NCBI GenBank assembly: GCA_000827265.1
Contig: KN834753.1
Coordinates: 1,022,686 to 1,086,685 of the forward strand
Origin: Collybiopsis luxurians FD-317 M1
Taxonomy: Eukaryota; Basidiomycota; Agaricomycetes; Agaricales; Omphalotaceae
Direction of reading: 5' to 3'
Length of the DNA: 64,000 bases
This document shows positions 53,784 to 64,000 of this stretch, piece after piece; positions within the stretch are counted from its first letter, which is position 1; the number at the start of each line of letters is the position of its first letter. A model generated the notes under the pieces. That model was not told the origin of the DNA and searched no databases. It saw only the letters and a program-made list of their open reading frames with translations. Position numbers and translations under genes: made by a program.

Positions 53784-55766
53784 ATGGCATTAAACGGATG
53801 GCATGTCGGTGAACGTTCGATTCGTCAAAAGCTACACTTTGCTGGCGACCCAAGCCTCGAAGGAATGTATGCCTATATAGCAGACGAGATAGATCCTGGC
53901 ATGGCTCAATTCCATGCAGAATGTCACTTTCTTCCTGTTACAACACTTGACTCAACGGGTCGACCGTGGAGCTCTATACTGGCACCTCGAGGAGGTAAAA
54001 CAGGAAGCAGATTTATTCGGTACATAGGGGGAAGTAAACTCAGAATTACTTCCGAAGTGTGGGAGGGTGAACCGATTCTCAGGACAGGAAGGGACAAGAT
54101 GCTTGTGGCAGGGATTGGTATTCATTTCCCGACACGGATGAGGAATAAGATTGCAGGATACGCTGAAAGCTACTCACATAGCGATAAGGATCGCGTGGTT
54201 CAACTCGATTTCAGGGTCAACGAGACTATTGGAAATTGCCCCAAGTACATCACGATTCGACAATTTTCCCCGCATCCGAATGGCAGTCCTAAAGTTGCAG
54301 CAGAAAAGCTGGATATGAAGGAAGGCGACCGTCTTCCGGATGAGCTAATTGATTTCATTTTGGGGTCCGATACTGTCTTTTTTGGCACCACTTATGCTGC
54401 CCCCAAGAACGAGGCGGAAATGTTTCCATCGCATCTGGGTATGAATCAACGGGGAGGACATAAAGGTATGTTGGTCTTTGCAATCTCATCTGATCTTCAA
54501 ACTAACAAAGCACAAGGTTTTATCAGGGTGTCGAGGAAGGATGGCAGAACACTGGCGCTACCGGATTATTCTGGCAACAGATTCATGACATCTTTGGGAA
54601 ATGTTGAAGCCACTCCTCTGGCATCCTTCACATTTGTCGACTTCGAAAACGGGGCGATACTGTACCTCACCGGAAATGCAGCAAATCTATTCGGAGAGGA
54701 TGCGAAACGAATTATGCCCATGCATAACAAGTATGCAATCACCACTCTGTATGTGACAGGGTACACCTTTGTCCTCGATGCGCTTCCCTTCCGACAAACA
54801 CCTGGTACATCTGCTGTACCGAGCCCATATAGTCCCCCGATTCGTTATCTCGCTGAAGAAGACGGCGGTAAATTTGAGTTAGGAAATCCCGACCAGACAG
54901 TGCTCTTGAGCCGCGTCGACATGCACTCTTCAACTATTGCCACCTTTTGGTTCCGGTCCCCTACTCCCCTCACTATCCAACCAGGCCAGGCGGCCATTCT
55001 TGGATTTGCAGAACTTCTCGGTGCAGCCCGGTACGCACACATGGCGCCGTCGAATCCCAAAAGTATTAACGACGACCGTATTCGTACCTGGACCGTATCC
55101 GCTTCATCTACCAACGAGTTTGCGCTAACTATGCGTGAAATGCCTGGTGGTCTTGTAACAGGTGCCATCTTCAACCTCGCTCGCGCAGTGAGCAAATCGA
55201 GGCCGGAACTATTATCGGATACTACTGGCCTAGAGATTCGTCTCGGATTTATTGGCATTACTGGAACTTTCTGCTTACCTCCCCCGGAGTCTGATAACAA
55301 GTTACTGTGGATAGCAGGAGGGATTGGGCTGACACCTTTTCTGAGCATGCTTAGGTCGTTGAAGGCAGACAGCAATTCGTGTCTCTGGGACGTCCACATG
55401 ATCTTGTCAACGCGCGATGCAAACGTTTTCTTGCCTCTGCTGACAGAAGCTGCAGACATCCCTGGCGACAAGGTCAAGTTCCAGCTGGATCTTTTTACGA
55501 CAAATAATTCGAACCAAGAGTTAGGGAATGCACGCATGCATTCAAATCTAGTGCAAAATGTGGATACGTCAAATCTATTCCCAGCAGAGTCGATGAATAT
55601 ACGCGTGCATGCGGGTCGGATGGATACAGACTTTTTGCAGAATATTGATACAGAGCGTAAGGTGTACCTGTGTGGCCCAAAGCCTTTTGAGAAGGCTGTA
55701 CTGAACGGTCTCGCCAATCGTGGTATTGGTGTAGATCAGGTCAAAATAGAAGGTTTTGCTTACTAG
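53784..55766 (+). CDS. PNPOx-like FMN domain fused to an FAD/NAD(P)-reductase domain
   Basis: Exons 53784-54465 and 54517-55766 give 643 residues. The N-terminal part (MYAYIADEIDPGMAQFHAEC, PWSSILAPRG, VIFFGT-type segment SDTVFFGTTYAAPKNEAE, LPDYSGNRFMTSLGN) is a split-barrel PNPOx/FMN-binding domain. The C-terminal part has a ferredoxin-reductase fold: RTWTVSASS, KLLWIAGGIGLTPFLSMLRS, WDVHMILSTRD and KVYLCGPKPFEKAV. Such fusions occur in fungi and would pass electrons from NAD(P)H through FAD to FMN and an unknown acceptor. The 51-nt intron (branch CTAAC) has no in-frame stop, so its retention would add 17 residues rather than truncate the protein. The start has the context CAACAATGG. Confidence 0.82.
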   Translation: MALNGWHVGERSIRQKLHFAGDPSLEGMYAYIADEIDPGMAQFHAECHFLPVTTLDSTGRPWSSILAPRGGKTGSRFIRYIGGSKLRITSEVWEGEPILRTGRDKMLVAGIGIHFPTRMRNKIAGYAESYSHSDKDRVVQLDFRVNETIGNCPKYITIRQFSPHPNGSPKVAAEKLDMKEGDRLPDELIDFILGSDTVFFGTTYAAPKNEAEMFPSHLGMNQRGGHKGMLVFAISSDLQTNKAQGFIRVSRKDGRTLALPDYSGNRFMTSLGNVEATPLASFTFVDFENGAILYLTGNAANLFGEDAKRIMPMHNKYAITTLYVTGYTFVLDALPFRQTPGTSAVPSPYSPPIRYLAEEDGGKFELGNPDQTVLLSRVDMHSSTIATFWFRSPTPLTIQPGQAAILGFAELLGAARYAHMAPSNPKSINDDRIRTWTVSASSTNEFALTMREMPGGLVTGAIFNLARAVSKSRPELLSDTTGLEIRLGFIGITGTFCLPPPESDNKLLWIAGGIGLTPFLSMLRSLKADSNSCLWDVHMILSTRDANVFLPLLTEAADIPGDKVKFQLDLFTTNNSNQELGNARMHSNLVQNVDTSNLFPAESMNIRVHAGRMDTDFLQNIDTERKVYLCGPKPFEKAVLNGLANRGIGVDQVKIEGFAY

Positions 55767-56318
55767 TGGACATGAGGATGCATATCGATTCCTGATGTCC
55801 AGAGGAGTCTATCTGCACTTATACTTATCTGGGCAGGCCTAGTGTAACACTACTTCCGATACCGGTTTTCTGATTCTGTACTTGTACTACTAATTGTAGT
55901 TCTTTATGATGCATACGAGACATTACAGACGATGGTGGAATGCCGCCACTAAACATTAGAACGCTAGGCTGAAAGAGATACTTAGAAATCTAGACTAATT
56001 TATGGAAAAGCGAAGAATTTAATCTGCTGCTCAACCCTCGGCAAACAGACTCATCTCAATCCACCATCCTTCCCATCGATGAGCTCTCAGAGCAACTCAT
56101 CCTTCCGCCCTCTTCCGCCTGCCTGACTTATGATTCCTTCGTTACGGCAGCCTGTTAAAGGAAACCCACACCACTTGCAGACCAATTGCAGACGGCCGGG
56201 CACACTCCGGCTGCTACTTCATTTATGTAACTCCCATCATGTCCACTGCTCCCACCAAATCAGCATTGCAAGCTTTTACTTGTGAAGTCACTTGAAGACC
56301 AATAAACCATCTTGCCCC
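55767..56318. other. Spacer between the fusion gene and the SDR
   Basis: 552 bp of 3' flank and promoter; no gene seen. A pyrimidine-rich stretch lies around 56080-56150. Confidence 0.4.
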
Positions 56319-57659
56319 ATGCCTCCCTCAAAGCTTCCGCCACCTACCCGCGTTGGATCATTCAGCGAAAAGTGGCCACCAAAGCCAAAGTGGAGGGCTC
56401 CGGAAGATGTCCCTGACCTCACTGGCCAAATATTCCTGGTTACAGGTGGCAACGCCGGTATTGGGAGGGAAACATGTCGTGTGCGGCAGTTATTTTTCAA
56501 TTTGTTGCCTTACTTGATATCTGAGTATGGGTAATATAGGTACTGGTTGCTCGTAATGCAAAGGTGTATCTTGCTGCACGCTCAGAGGAGAGGGCTCAGG
56601 CTGCTATAGATGATATCCGCCAGAGCACAGGGAAATCGAATATCCATTTCTTGCAAGTTGACCTTGCCGACCTCGCTTCCGTCAGAAAAGCTGCAGAGCA
56701 GTACGCCTCGATGGAACAGGAACTACATGTTCTCATTAACAATGCGTGAGCCGCAAAACATGACGACTTTTCCGTCACCGAATTGTCCACTGACAGGCTC
56801 TCTCAGCGGTGTCCTGTACGCTCCTGCCATTGGTCCTCAGACTGCCCAAGGCTATGATGTGCAATTTGGAGTGCACGTTCTTGGTTCGACCGATCGCTTG
56901 TTCATGCTGGCTACATATATTCATAGATTCTATAGGACACTACTTCTTGACCTTACTGTTGATGCCTACGCTTCTGCGTACTGCGAAAGGCGAAGTCTCT
57001 GGCACGCCGAAACCCGTTCGTGTGGTATCTGTGTCGTCAGATGCACACGAAATGACCGCCCCAAAGGAAGGAATTGTTTGGGATTCACTTCAGAAGGGCG
57101 ATGCAGCAATGCGCACACGGAAAAAACTCACGGGAACTCGCTTATATGGCCAAAGTAAACTGGTATGTCTGCCCCTATCTACGGCTAGAATAGACACTAT
57201 ACCCGCGACATGGCAGGGCATGGTCCTAATCTCTTCTGAGTTGGCACGCAAATACGGGGACCAAGGAGTCGTGGCTATTTCTTTGCATCCAGGTAAGTAT
57301 AGTACACAATTGTGATGAATCTAATTTCAAAGTGGGATTCAATTTTGTTCAGGTGGTGTTAAGTCAGAACTGTTGCGCCACATAAACCCTGTTCTTGCCT
57401 GGATAGTTGAGAAGATACGCATATATCCGGTTTCGTTAGGCATCATCACATCTTTATACGCGGCGACCTCGGAGGCAGCCCTCGAAATGAACGGAGAGGT
57501 ATCTATAGATGTAACTCAACTTGATATGATGGCTGACATTAAGTCGCGCAGTACTTGACTGCTTGGGCACGACGGCAGGTTCCCAGTAAACATGCGCAAA
57601 ACTTGGAGACAGCAGAGAAGTTATGGAAATGGTGCGAGGAACAGGTTTCCAATTTCTGA
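56319..57659 (+). CDS. Short-chain dehydrogenase/reductase (retinol dehydrogenase-like)
   Basis: Exons 56319-56480, 56540-56745, 56807-56883, 56936-57162, 57217-57292, 57353-57498 and 57552-57659 give 333 residues. The Rossmann motif IFLVTGGNAGIGRET is followed by LHVLINNAGVLYAP, VRVVSVSSDAHE (catalytic Ser) and TRLYGQSKLG (YxxxK). The PG motif in SLHPGGVKSELL and a C-terminal segment ending WARRQVPSKHAQNLETAEK follow. It is an NAD(P)-dependent oxidoreductase of the classical family; the substrate is not readable. The first donor is CGT|GTGCGG at 56481, with the exon rejoining at VLVARNAKVYLAAR. The last intron (57499-57551) is required to reach the conserved YLTAWA end. Confidence 0.9.
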
Positions 57660-58582
57660 CTTGAATTAGTTGGTCATCGTTTAGCCTGCTCTGAATCCTG
57701 ACCATTTAGTAGGATAGTCTGATGATCATTATGTCCTATAACTAAGATGCGTTTCATTGTCAATTACCAGTCAGAACCGTTCAAGAAATTGTAGCCGTGT
57801 ATCGGTGAGAACAGTTTTAGCTGATGAAGTGTGAGCCTTTCAATCTCTTTCAGGAGAACCATAGATTCCGGTTTATTAGATAAATAGACATTACACAGCG
57901 GGGTCCCGCATTCGGAACAGCTGGAAGTAGCGAGGCGGGAAGGAATTACACTGTGGAGATGCTAAATAAGATATACCATACTCGATGCGCCCTCTCCTAC
58001 AGCTACGCGGTACTTAACGGTCAGCGGGGCCAGCAGTGATTCAGGATGTCAGAAATGACACTGAATCGCATTCCCGGGCTGGTCGTATGTACACTTTAAT
58101 AATACGGTTCACTCGCGATACCTGATTTAGTATTGACCGATTCTGGATGCAGAATCCGTGCACCTGAAACGCCGCTGACCGTACCTATTGTCAACAGTTT
58201 CTGTTGATGAATTGATGGAAGCGTGAGGCTCTTAAGTCAGAATTCACAGTGAGCTCTCCAGCCCTAGTTGTGCCATGCTGGTTTCTTCATTTTCCTAGAC
58301 ACCATCCTCGAGCTTCGTGGCGCGAGTAGAGTGAAGTGGTCTTTAAACCGTTTTGTCTTCTAGGTTACCTATAATTCCCTTGAGGCAAACCACGTCGCAG
58401 CTCAGGCGCTCGGATTCTAGCCTGCCTAAGAATATCACAGCATCAGACTGTCATCGTCACCATAGCGGGATAAGGTAAGTATTTCGGTCAAGCCTTAAGA
58501 GGTTTAGCCATTATGGAGCTACTATAAGTACTGCTCAATCTTGTAGCCTGCCATATCCGTCACGGTAATCTAATTTGGCACG
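57660..58582. promoter_or_regulatory. Interval upstream of the DUF6534 gene
   Basis: 923 bp without a gene; 3' flank of the SDR and promoter of the next gene. A weak TATAAG lies at 58523-58528, 54 nt before the ATG. Confidence 0.4.
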
Positions 58583-60575
58583 ATGTCTACTCAGACTATT
58601 CCAACGACAGTGCAAAATCCTATTACATTGGATTTAACCGCCTCCTATGGCGTCTTAATCATTGCGGCATACTTATCTTGTGCGCTCTGGGGTATCAATG
58701 TCATGCAGGCGTGCGCCTTGTCCCACAACTTCCAATCGATCCATGCTGACTCCTCTGAATGCAGGTACATATATTATTGGAAGTCAGTCATATTCACCAT
58801 GACGTATTTCAAGCTGTTTGCGCTCACAGATAAGTAATCAACCAGCTATCCAGACGATCCGTGGCCAACAAAGTCACTGGTGAGAAGCAGGGCACGCAGA
58901 GCTGATTCAGTGAAATAGTCACTCATGATGACCCATAGATTGCCTTTCTTTTGTATGTCATTCCGCGAATGTCAGATGTTGCCCCAGAATTGTTCATTCA
59001 TCGTCTCAGGGCTGTCGACACTGCTCACAAGATACTTGTCACCATTGCCCGTATGTGTCTTCGTGTATATTCAATCGTGGCCGTCTTCTGACTCGCCTCC
59101 AGCGTGGTCCGCCTTGGTTCAGAATTGGGGGCGTGTCTCGGCCATTATTGCATCTCCACCGTAAGACATCGTCCGGATTAGCTGACAAGAAAGCTAATAC
59201 CTCAGCTCTAGGGAGGCTTTGGTATGTTAAGGACGTAAAATATAGCCCGCACGAGCTCCTCATTCTGTCTCCACTCCTTTATCTCTCCTGATAGCATGAG
59301 GCCTGGGTCGGAGTGAGCGTTTTAAATGTGTTCTTTCCGTTCTGACTACTAAGTGTTTATTCAAATTTCAGTCCATAATTATAATCGTTGTCCAGATGTA
59401 TTACTTGCGACGTATAGCCAAATGTAGGCTTTCCGTTTGAGTTGCGCTATGAGGACTAAAGCAATGTGGACAGTCGCTTCCACTACTCGCCATAGACATA
59501 CCTGGTATTTCTGGCTTTTCTTCATGGTAATGGTGAGCCCTTCACACCGTCTCCCCTGGGAAACTATGCGACTCACGTTGGTCTTATCCAGGTTGCCCTT
59601 TCCATCTTGCAAATTCGTGAGTAATACTGATTAATTTTGTACGATGTGAGTGCTCAAGACTGTTAATCTTTCTACTGGTAGCTGTTACGGTAGGCAAGTC
59701 AGAGGCTTTTTGTCCATAATGCACTCACTGATGACTTCATCATTCAGCATACTGCGTCTTTTCAATAAACAAGAAAAACATTTTCATTCCGATCAATCTG
59801 GTTCGTGTGCACAAACAAACTTTCTTTTCGCAACCAACATTCAAATTCGTTGTCAGGATTTGAAGAGAGTAGGGCTTGTGTCCGCTGCTGTGGTAGATTT
59901 AGTCATTGCAGCAGCCATGATCATGCTCCTCAAAGACAGTGATTCCATCGATGGGGGCAGGTTAAGGCCTTCTAAAAGGTCAACGGGCGTTACTTAAAGA
60001 TCACTTACCGTTCGCCTTGACTTACTGTGCCATAGAATCTCGAGAACAATACGCCGTTTGATGGTCATTATTGTTAATACTGGATTGGTGACCGCCGTCG
60101 TTACTATCATTTCCCTCATCCTCGTGAGTATCCTTTACTAGCTCCAATAATGACGGCGTGTTACTTACTAGTCACACAAAGGATGAGACTGCTAGTGGAA
60201 CAAACTTCTGGACCGCGATGGTCCAATACCCGCAATGCTCCATCTACTTTTCAACGTTGCTAGCCAACTTAAATGCGCGACACTATATTCGCGGCCCAGG
60301 CGATGATATCACAGTCTCGAACATTGAGGACATGCGCTTTGCCAGCGAAGTGGAAGCGCGGGGTGGTGCAGAAACAGGTCTAACGAGCAGGCATATTATC
60401 AGCCAGATGGGGGCCTCCGAGGGAGACTCGAGTGGTCCTGACACATCCTATGTGAGTGTACTTTGATAACTGCGTTCTCTGCTGATGTATGCTCTTGCAG
60501 GCATCGCACCTCGAAAAGTACACCGGATCTGAAAGGACTCTCAGTCAGGGTAAAAGAGAAATGGAAGTAGTCTGA
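58583..60575 (+). CDS. DUF6534-type seven-helix membrane protein (many micro-exons)
   Basis: The first exons are 58583-58710, 58765-58782 (18 nt), 58846-58879, 58939-58952 (14 nt), 59010-59050, 59103-59160, 59206-59221 (16 nt), 59372-59423, 59462-59532 and 59592-59616. The later part includes LKRVGLVSAAVVDLVIAAAM, then VIIVNTGLVTAVVTIISLIL and LLANLNARHYIRGPGDDITV, ending ASHLEKYTGSERTLSQG. This is the mushroom DUF6534 family: LTASYGVLIIAAYLSCALWG, AYIYYWNYPDDPWPTKSL, VDTAHKILVTI. The segments between 59617 and 59860 are not resolved and the gene could carry a defect there. Function is unknown; a 7-helix membrane protein is inferred. Confidence 0.65.
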
Positions 60576-60854
60576 GTTGCCCTATTAACTGAAAGAAATA
60601 TTGTAAATCGTTTCTTTAAAACAGAGTCTACACGACTATGTAAATTATTTATGTATTATAACTGAATATATGCCGTCTCCGAAGGAAGGCAAGGGTCAAA
60701 CTGACGAGATGACGAGAAAGCAAATACAGAATTCCACAAATACTTTGTAGACCTTAAATGTGCTCTAAGCCTACAAATGTCGACTGATTCAATTTCAAAA
60801 ATCATTCAAGTTGTCAACCATCTCAAAGTGCATCGTCAGTATCTTGCTACACCT

Positions 60855-61593
60855 CTATAGATCATGAAGCTTTCCAGCGTGCAAGTGGGGTGGAAAGGGA
60901 ACAAGCTTATCACCCTCTAGTCGCTTCACCTTCTCTATCTCTTCTAATGCAGACAAGGACCCTTCTTTAGAAGGCACTCCAACAGACAGATCCAGTACAA
61001 ATCGCCTCCAAGCTCTTCATTGAAACAATACTTCTCTAGACCTTTATGTCGAATATATTCTTTGCAACGACGAGCTTTTCGATTGTCAGCGTTCTCACCG
61101 CGATTTTAAATGTATGTCAGGGTGCCAGCCAGGCGAGGTCGGTTATATGTAAAGATAGCCGTAAAACTTTGGTTCATCCTAGGCAGTCAATGAAATGGAA
61201 GTGCGGAAAAAGACATACCCTGGATTTTCTCTGCGGGCGTGTCACCTCCCAACCAAGTATCAACTGGCTTAGGAAAGAAGAAGCTCGTAAAAGATAAGGG
61301 AGTTCGACTTTTGTTATAAAGTTGGACACAAATTTGAAATAGCGTGTTGATTCTTTCACAACGGAAAGATTCGGCTTCATAATAAAGGTCGGGCTCGACA
61401 ATCTCCATCGGCTGGACACTCCCAGATCGACTGGAAATGAGTTCAATGTATAAAATTCTTCATATATAAAATCAGCGCAATGACAGTCAAAAGAGCGCGC
61501 GAGTTATACGCGCCAAACGCACAGCGGCAGTCTTTCGAGACCGTCTGCTATTGGCATCCGATAATTCACCTAGAACGAAAAGGTGTACCTGAG
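60855..61593 (-). CDS. Unidentified multi-exon gene (model incomplete)
   Basis: Several minus-strand segments look coding: a possible start MPQ at 61593 (intron) VNYRMPIADGLERLPLCVWR, then SVQPMEIVEPDLYYEAESF and CERINTLFQICVQLYNKSRT, VDTWLGGDTPAEKIQ, LTIEKLVVAKNIFDIK, and a last exon RRFVLDLSVGVPSKEGSLSA, LEEIEKVKRLEGDKLVPFPP, HLHAGKLHDL, stop at 60855. Typical donors (GTATGT at about 61214) and acceptors separate them. I cannot join all of them in one frame and I do not recognise the family; it may be a genuine gene or a decayed one. It is convergent with the DUF6534 gene. Confidence 0.4.
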
Positions 61594-61846
61594 GCATTTC
61601 TGTTTATATTCTGCTGTACAAAAAGTCCTTCAGATATCGGGACCCATATGATTACCTAAAATAGAAAAGTCAAAGCGTCCTCGCCTTGCTCACGCGATAT
61701 TCCCACCGCACTTTTGAATTCTGTCTTTCGTAACTGAACCTTGCTGTCTTCTATCTACCATCTCAAATCCCGTTCTTTCCAACTATTTCATTGAATCACG
61801 GCGCGGCTAAGCTTGTGCACCCTTCCATAGCTCAATTATTCGAGCC

Positions 61847-63047
61847 ATGGATGTCCCATTACCTTCTACCCGAGAGTTGGAGCTAGAAATGTTGTTACGC
61901 GAGAAAGAAAGCAAGGTTGTTCAACTCAGTGTAAGGTTTTCTGGTGAAATTATACCAGCAATCAGTATTGACGCTTTCTGAAGGATGAACTTTCACGTCT
62001 GAGACTGTATTTATCGACCCAGCCTCCTCCATCAACCACGGAGCCAGTCACCCTTCCGCCTACTTTTGCTTCGCTGATATTAACACATATTCCACACCTT
62101 CCGCAAATATCTGATCCAACAGATAGCTCAAATAACTCGACAACAGCAGCCTTGACTCAACGAGTAAGGGTGCTACAAGATGAGAATGATGAATTGTATG
62201 ATATTTTGAAGAAGGGCGAGACTGGAAGGTTGAAGGAAGAAGTCCAGAGCTTGAAAAGAATTGTTCACAAACTAGAAGGCGCATTAAAAGGTAAGTTCAA
62301 GTTCTTACTTTTGTTCTCCTGGATTCTATTTCGTGCACAGAATCCCATGAGGTTATCATCTCCCTTTCGTGAGTTAGAGCTTTCCTTCATGACACCTGGT
62401 CGACTAAACTTTGCCTCAGAACCGAACTGGATAAAGCATACCAAACATTCAACTCCTCCACTATAACCCGTACCACATCGCCACAAAATTATCAAAGCAA
62501 CAGCATTCACAATGGCGTCAGGGCGTATCCTCGGTTTCATACAAAAAACTCGGGAGGAGCAGGGCGGCTTCCTCCCACTGGTCCTCGCGCGCATTCACAC
62601 AAAAAGCAGCGCTTGTCTCAGGTTGACCAAGAGGAGAATTCTCCTTCGACGAGATCCAACGTCCCTCTACCCTCGTCTGCGCGTCCCGGCAGTAGCGGGA
62701 GAAGAGGTCGGACGCGGTCCAGGTCAAGATCTCCGAGGGGGAAGTTGAGTGCAAAAATGGAGATTGATGAACCTCAAGAACGGAGGTCACCCGAACCGGG
62801 TCGAGACCGAGAACGATATAGGGATCGAGAAAGAGGAGACCGGGAACGCGGAAGAGACCGCGATAGAGACGGCAATCGGTCTAAGAGGATGAGTGGAGCG
62901 GGAGGTAGAGGTGGCTCTCGACGAGGCGGAACAGAACGAGGAGAGAAGGGCTCTCATTCACTTTACAGCAATGGTGCGACTTTGGATACAACTAGCAGTG
63001 GAAGTGCAGATCGGACGTTGGCAGAAAGGATGGGTTTGGGCATCTGA
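61847..63047 (+). CDS. WTAP/MUM2-like coiled-coil protein with an RD-rich tail
   Basis: Exons 61847-61930, 61984-62290, 62341-62368 (28 nt) and 62420-63047 give 348 residues. The N-terminal half is a coiled coil: ELEMLLREKESKVVQLSDEL, a Pro/Ser linker, then RVRVLQDENDELYDILKKGE, TGRLKEEVQSLKRIVHKLEG and ALKESHEVIISLSTELDKAY. The spacing and sequence match the WTAP/Mum2 family, the regulatory subunit of the mRNA N6-adenosine methylation complex. The C-terminal half is disordered with an RD/RE-repeat tract (RYRDRERGDRERGRDRDRD) as in splicing factors. The name is inference from coiled-coil similarity. A stretch of Arg-Asp repeats is longer than in yeast. Confidence 0.58.
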
Positions 63048-64000
63048 TCCCTTTTTCCGAGATGTCCAAGAGCAGGTCCTCTCTTTACTTTTCAAAGGCT
63101 CCCGGCTTGTGTGTCGTTCTGTTGAAAGTATGTTGTAACCCATTTCTCATTCTTGCTTGTTTACTATACCCGCATATGCTTCAGTCATTTTGTCGCTCTC
63201 GTTCACTGTGTATTATCGTGTCTCATGGGCTGTTTTTGGACGGACATACAGACCTTGCTCCTTAATGTATATGTATCCCTCAACCTAACCTCTCACTGAT
63301 ACGCGCTCTTCAACAATGGATTCTGTACTATACCATTGATTTTGTACAATGTCCTAGTTCCGCGTATCTTGTTAAGTGTATCCATAGCTGATGGTTGCTG
63401 TTTCTCTACTCTCTACCTGTTTCCGCTTTCTCATTGCGCTCACTTTCCACATTGACTCTGACAGCGGGCAGATGCGTATAACAGTGTTCCTCGTAATACA
63501 CCGTGAGTGTGTGCGAAACTCTCGCCCACGCAAATAGATCCAAACAAAGCTTTGTTTATCAGCCTCTTCCGTCTCTTTTTTTTTCTTACAAGTCCTAGCC
63601 TTCGTACGACTTTTCCGGTGAGTGACTTTCCTTCGGTGTTCTGGTCTTTCGTTGGCGATGATTACACCTTTATTCACACTGTATGAAAGGAGCGCCAGGT
63701 CTTACTAACCTTGCTTCATCGTGTATATACCCTACAACGGTATCTGAGCCCCTACTTCATTTCGATTTGATTCTCAACTGTCTTGTTAACTTGATGGCTA
63801 ATTATACTTCTGTTGCTTGTAGATTTCGGTTCTGTGTTCATTGATTGCGATTTTCTTCTCCTGACCATTCCTGTACATACACATGTAACGACTAGTAAAA
63901 GGATGTAAACTTGAATATAGACGACACTTTTGTCTTAGAGTTGGATTTGCCCAAGTCCGTTCTAGTCGGTCCTGCAAAAGTTGTGCAAAAGAACTGGATA
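63048..64000. other. 3' flank and unassigned sequence to the right edge
   Basis: 953 bp. CT-rich and T-rich stretches (63380-63620, 63730-63860) look like a leader or promoter pointing rightwards, but no start codon with a supported frame is seen. The minus-strand frame 63372-63677 is basic and low-complexity and is not called. Confidence 0.35.

Noticed and set aside
1..64000. CRISPR arrays, IS elements and rRNA operons
   Set aside because: None seen; the window is a fungal nuclear locus.

Overview
The window is nuclear DNA of a filamentous basidiomycete, most likely a mushroom-forming Agaricomycete. The evidence is the high gene density, the very short introns (mostly 45-60 nt with GT(A/G)NGT donors, CTNAC-like branch sites and YAG acceptors), many micro-exons, and several family types typical of Agaricomycetes (DUF6534 membrane proteins, GtaA-type glutaminases, a photolyase with a Lys/Arg-rich N-terminus, a URA3-type OMP decarboxylase). 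There is no sign of CRISPR, rRNA, tRNA or an intact transposon. All splice models were built by hand from splice signals plus reading-frame and family continuity; none has transcript support here.

Layout. 1-5.2 kb: a PRM10/ThrE-like gene running off the left edge, a GNAT acetyltransferase, a BSD2-type sorting adaptor, a single-pass membrane protein and EMC10. 5.4-9.2 kb: an unrecognised 224-aa protein and DPH6. 9.8-12 kb: a sugar transporter whose frame requires a one-nucleotide exon. 13.4-21.4 kb: a small HSP20-like protein, a cysteine-rich secreted/membrane protein, an F-box protein and a secreted SGNH esterase. 22.2-26.2 kb: a class I methyltransferase and a divergent pair of related Pro/Ser-rich proteins. 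26.7-41.8 kb: two direct-repeat copies of a GtaA-type glutaminase gene (21 and 19 exons) flanking PLP1, DOM34, a photolyase and IPI3. 42.3-50 kb: a GH18 chitinase, URA3, PUS7 and an MFS transporter. 50-57.7 kb: a SUR1-type GT32 mannosyltransferase, a SWT1-like PIN protein, a PNPOx-flavin reductase fusion and an SDR. 58.6-63 kb: a DUF6534 protein, an unidentified multi-exon gene and a WTAP/MUM2-like protein.

Functionally the core is housekeeping: translation and ribosome quality control (DPH6, DOM34, PLP1, IPI3, PUS7), ER/Golgi biogenesis (EMC10, BSD2, SUR1) and pyrimidine synthesis (URA3). Interspersed are extracellular degradative functions (two glutaminases, chitinase, SGNH esterase) and sugar uptake. 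Several gene pairs are divergent with extremely short shared promoters (64 bp URA3/PUS7, 77 bp PLP1/DOM34), and one tandem pair (GNAT then PRM10-like) is only 27 nt apart in the same frame. The most unusual items are the one-nucleotide exon at 10596, the two glutaminase copies that differ in a C-terminal GPI-type tail, and the divergent Pro-rich paralogue pair.
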